A stretch of DNA of 64,000 nt, from positions 4,045,001-4,109,000 of the forward strand of contig NW_024466307.1 in assembly GCF_017591425.1 (NCBI RefSeq), given 5' to 3'. The DNA comes from Ochotona curzoniae (taxonomy: Eukaryota > Chordata > Mammalia > Lagomorpha > Ochotonidae). A model generated the notes under the pieces. The model searched no databases. It had not been told where the DNA came from and saw only the letters and a program-made list of their open reading frames with translations. Below are positions 61,786-64,000 of the stretch, in pieces. Each line of letters begins with the position of its first letter. Positions within the stretch are counted from its first letter, which is position 1. The position numbers and the translations under genes are program-made.

Positions 61786-63601
61786 CATTTAAAAGCAAGT
61801 ATTGTGAGGCCAGGTTCTTGGTCTTGGTGTCGCAGACAAAGTGTGGTGGCCTGCCAGGGGTCAGATACTTTCCATCACATATTTGCAAAGTGGAAGATTC
61901 TAGAATCCTTTTCCTCTGTTATCCCATCTTTATGCCAAGCCACACAGAGCCACAGAGGCAGAACCTAATATTAATATGTTGTCATAAATTCCAACTTGGA
62001 TATTTATGATACCTTTACAGGATTCCCATTTTGCAATCTTACAAAAGAAAAAGAATCAATTCATAATTTATTTTCTCTAAGCATAGGAACAACTATGTTC
62101 CTGAAGGGCCCATTCCTAATTATGCAAGCATTACTTACATTACTCATAATTTCCGAATAATAACACACAGGGCTCCCTTTTCCCCATACAAAATGAGGTG
62201 ATTTGTCAAATGATAAGTTGAAGAGAAGAATTTTTTTTAATCAAAAGCTAAAAGCTGATTCCTCGCCAGCTTGTCCCTGGTGGTTCTTACGGTCAGAGCA
62301 CCGGCATCTCCCCCTGGTGACCTCGGGGCCTGCTGGCAGGCTTAAAGCCCGGGAACTGGTGCCACGAACAGACACAAGACTTTAAGACACTTTAAGTAAG
62401 TTCGGGTGAGACCCAGATAGGTTTCATCTCAGCAGTGTGCTGGAGACCCTCCCCGACCCCAGCAGCATGCGGGAGGTCCCCTCGGATGGACTCCCCCAGA
62501 CTAATCACTATCATTCCTATGGAACCCCCAGAATCCTGTCTCCCACTTTCTGCCCCTGCGTGGAAAGAAATGTCTCCCTTTAAATCAGTGTGCTAGGGGA
62601 ATTCTGTTCTGTTTTCCAGAGCTCTTAGTGCAGGTACTGTGTTTGCTTGTAAATATATTGTTTCACTGTGGCCATGAGGCAAGGATAGGAGGGGAGGGAA
62701 CGACAGCGGAAGGGCACCTGGAGACTGGCAGACACAACAGCCTGGTGTTGCAGTGACCGGTACGCCAGCAGCATTCAGTGAGATGCAACCTGAACTGCAC
62801 AGGCGGCCAGAACACACCAACAACAAGGCAGGAAGAGACAGGAGGTGAATCCAGACAAAGAACTGCCCATCCTGCTGTTTGATTTCCTGTTTGATCTGAC
62901 CAGGAGCAGAGACAGTGCAACAGGTCCCAGACCCATGAAGTGGGAACAAGGTGGATTTCACAGCCCAGCCCACCCCTTAGAGGCAAACTGGGCACATGCT
63001 GTGAGGAGACCAAGGCTATGGGGCAGGACTGTGCACGCATGGAGTTGGGAGTAAACCCACTTCTGCTTGGTGATTTGCAAGGACATGGCACCTTTCAGTC
63101 AAGAGGCCACTGTGGGAAGCAACAAGGCTGGATTTGCATAGCTGAATAAGTAATGAACTCTCACCTTTGAGGGCAGAGGCTATTCCCTGAAGTGCCAAGA
63201 CTGATCTACTGTCTGGGAGCAAAAACCAGTGATTGATACAGCCAAATTGGCCCACACATCTGTCTTATTCTCAGAAACATCTGTTCTTCCCATGCAGATG
63301 GTCCCCAATGCGGCTCTGCACTGCATCCTTTCCCAGGACCCAGACGATGTACTTCTGGTCTGGATTTGTCATGAAAACCTTGCATGTGGGCACCGTGAGG
63401 CTTTTGCAATGTGCTCTGCATAGGAATCACACACTCATCTTTGAAATTGGCTATATTTTCCAAAAGTTTGTGTTTAGGCCAACAAATATCCTTATCTTGA
63501 TTCTGTCTTTTGCTAGAAAACTGAAAGGTACCTCTTCACTTTTTCACTGAAATAAAGCAAAAATAAAGCAATAAGCCTTGTTGTGTATTTTTCAATCCCA
63601 A
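61786..63601. other. Intronic sequence, nothing identified
   Basis: Mixed intron without exon or named repeat. Confidence 0.5.
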
Positions 63602-63792
63602 AGTCTAGGACCCGGAAGCCTCACTGGAGACGTGGAAGAAGCCTCTGGCTCCTAGATTCAGATCTGCTCAGCTGCAGCTGTTGCAGCCATTTCCAGAGTG
63701 AACCAGAGAAAGGAAGATCCTTCTCCCTCTCTCCTTCTCTATAAATCTGCCCTTCCAGTAGGAATAAGTAAATCTTTTTTTTTTTTTTAAGG
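63602..63792 (+). repeat. 5'-truncated C-type SINE
   Basis: CCTCTGGCTCCTAGATTCAG, GCTCAGCTGCAGCTGTTGC and GAGTGAACCAGAGAAAGGAA are followed by the CT-rich 3' part and AAGTAAATC before a T run. The head is missing. Confidence 0.75.
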
Positions 63793-64000
63793 AAAAAACA
63801 GCATGATTCTGGCCTATTATACATAGCAATCAGAATTGTAATAGATGCTATACAAGCAGGTTCTTATATATATATTTTTTTAACAAGTGATTTCAACATT
63901 GCAAAAACACTTCATTTCAGTGAACTGTGTGCGTCACCATGTCCCCTCATCTTCTGCAGGATGCGGACAGGTGCTCTGCCGCTCATCCTGCAGACCTGCC
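63793..64000. other. Intronic sequence at the window edge
   Basis: AT-rich sequence turning GC-richer at the end. I see nothing assignable. Confidence 0.4.

Larger units (their letters stand above)
1..64000 (-). other. EDIL3: Internal part of the EDIL3 gene (introns and three exons)
   Basis: The window is an internal segment of one large minus-strand gene. Three exons appear in the order linker, EGF2, EGF3 at 54.7, 32.3 and 3.7 kb, which is the order in EDIL3/Del-1. All three have phase-1 borders and canonical AG/GT sites, so the transcript reads through in frame. The protein family is secreted, with three EGF-like domains followed by two discoidin (F5/8 type C) domains. It binds alpha-v integrins through RGD and phosphatidylserine through the discoidin domains, and acts in vascular remodelling, clearance of apoptotic cells and restraint of neutrophil recruitment. 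The signal peptide/EGF1 exons and the discoidin exons are not in the window. Introns of 20-30 kb suit a gene that spans hundreds of kilobases in other mammals. I see no promoter, polyadenylation site or other gene. Confidence 0.93.

Noticed and set aside
1..64000. CRISPR array, operon or bacterial mobile system
   Set aside because: No regularly spaced repeats with unique spacers and no prokaryotic genes; the sequence is clearly mammalian.
54750..64000. EDIL3 exon for EGF1
   Set aside because: I looked on the minus strand for a six-cysteine EGF module with phase-1 donor and found none; it must lie beyond 64000.

Overview
This is a vertebrate genomic window with no prokaryotic gene organisation: three very short, cleanly spliced coding exons lie in a sea of intronic sequence and interspersed repeats. 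The dominant repeat is a tRNA-derived C-type SINE of the lagomorph kind, in old diverged and in young, nearly identical copies. The young subfamily (GGGCCCGG start, box B GGTTCTAATCC, TATATCCGC...TTTCCAATAAA tail) fits pika (Ochotona) better than rabbit. I therefore read the source as a lagomorph, probably a pika; this is an inference from repeats, not a species identification.

The only gene I can support is EDIL3 (Del-1), a secreted, integrin-binding matrix protein. It lies on the minus strand, and the whole window is internal to it. In transcription order there is a 24-nt acidic-linker microexon at 54726-54749, the RGD-bearing second EGF-like domain at 32200-32328, and the calcium-binding-type third EGF-like domain at 3672-3785. 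All three exons begin and end in phase 1, so each can be skipped without shifting the frame. The EGF1/signal-peptide exons would lie beyond 64000 and the two discoidin domains below position 1. The introns are 22,397 bp (32329-54725) and 28,414 bp (3786-32199), plus parts of the two flanking introns.

The introns hold about two dozen C-SINE copies or fragments, old L1 3' ends (15.8-16.9 kb, 29.0-30.0 kb, 50.8-51.7 kb), younger lagomorph L1 sequence (48.1-49.4 kb, 55.7-56.2 kb), a probable MaLR LTR (54.05-54.48 kb), a mariner-type MITE (15.18-15.30 kb), probable MIR and MER5 relics, and a 235-bp CA/CG microsatellite (55.35-55.58 kb). Several insertions are nested or tandem. AT-rich, repeat-poor blocks rich in homeodomain/POU-like words (4.13-4.33, 7.83-7.91, 51.7-52.6 kb) are candidate regulatory elements of the EDIL3 locus.

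I find no evidence of a novel multi-gene system. The most interesting points are the shifted-looking acceptor of the EDIL3 microexon, the candidate conserved elements, a perfect 14-bp inverted repeat at 56173-56209, a GC-richer CpG-containing patch at 22.74-23.34 kb with a donor-like site, and the pair of young direct-repeat SINEs.
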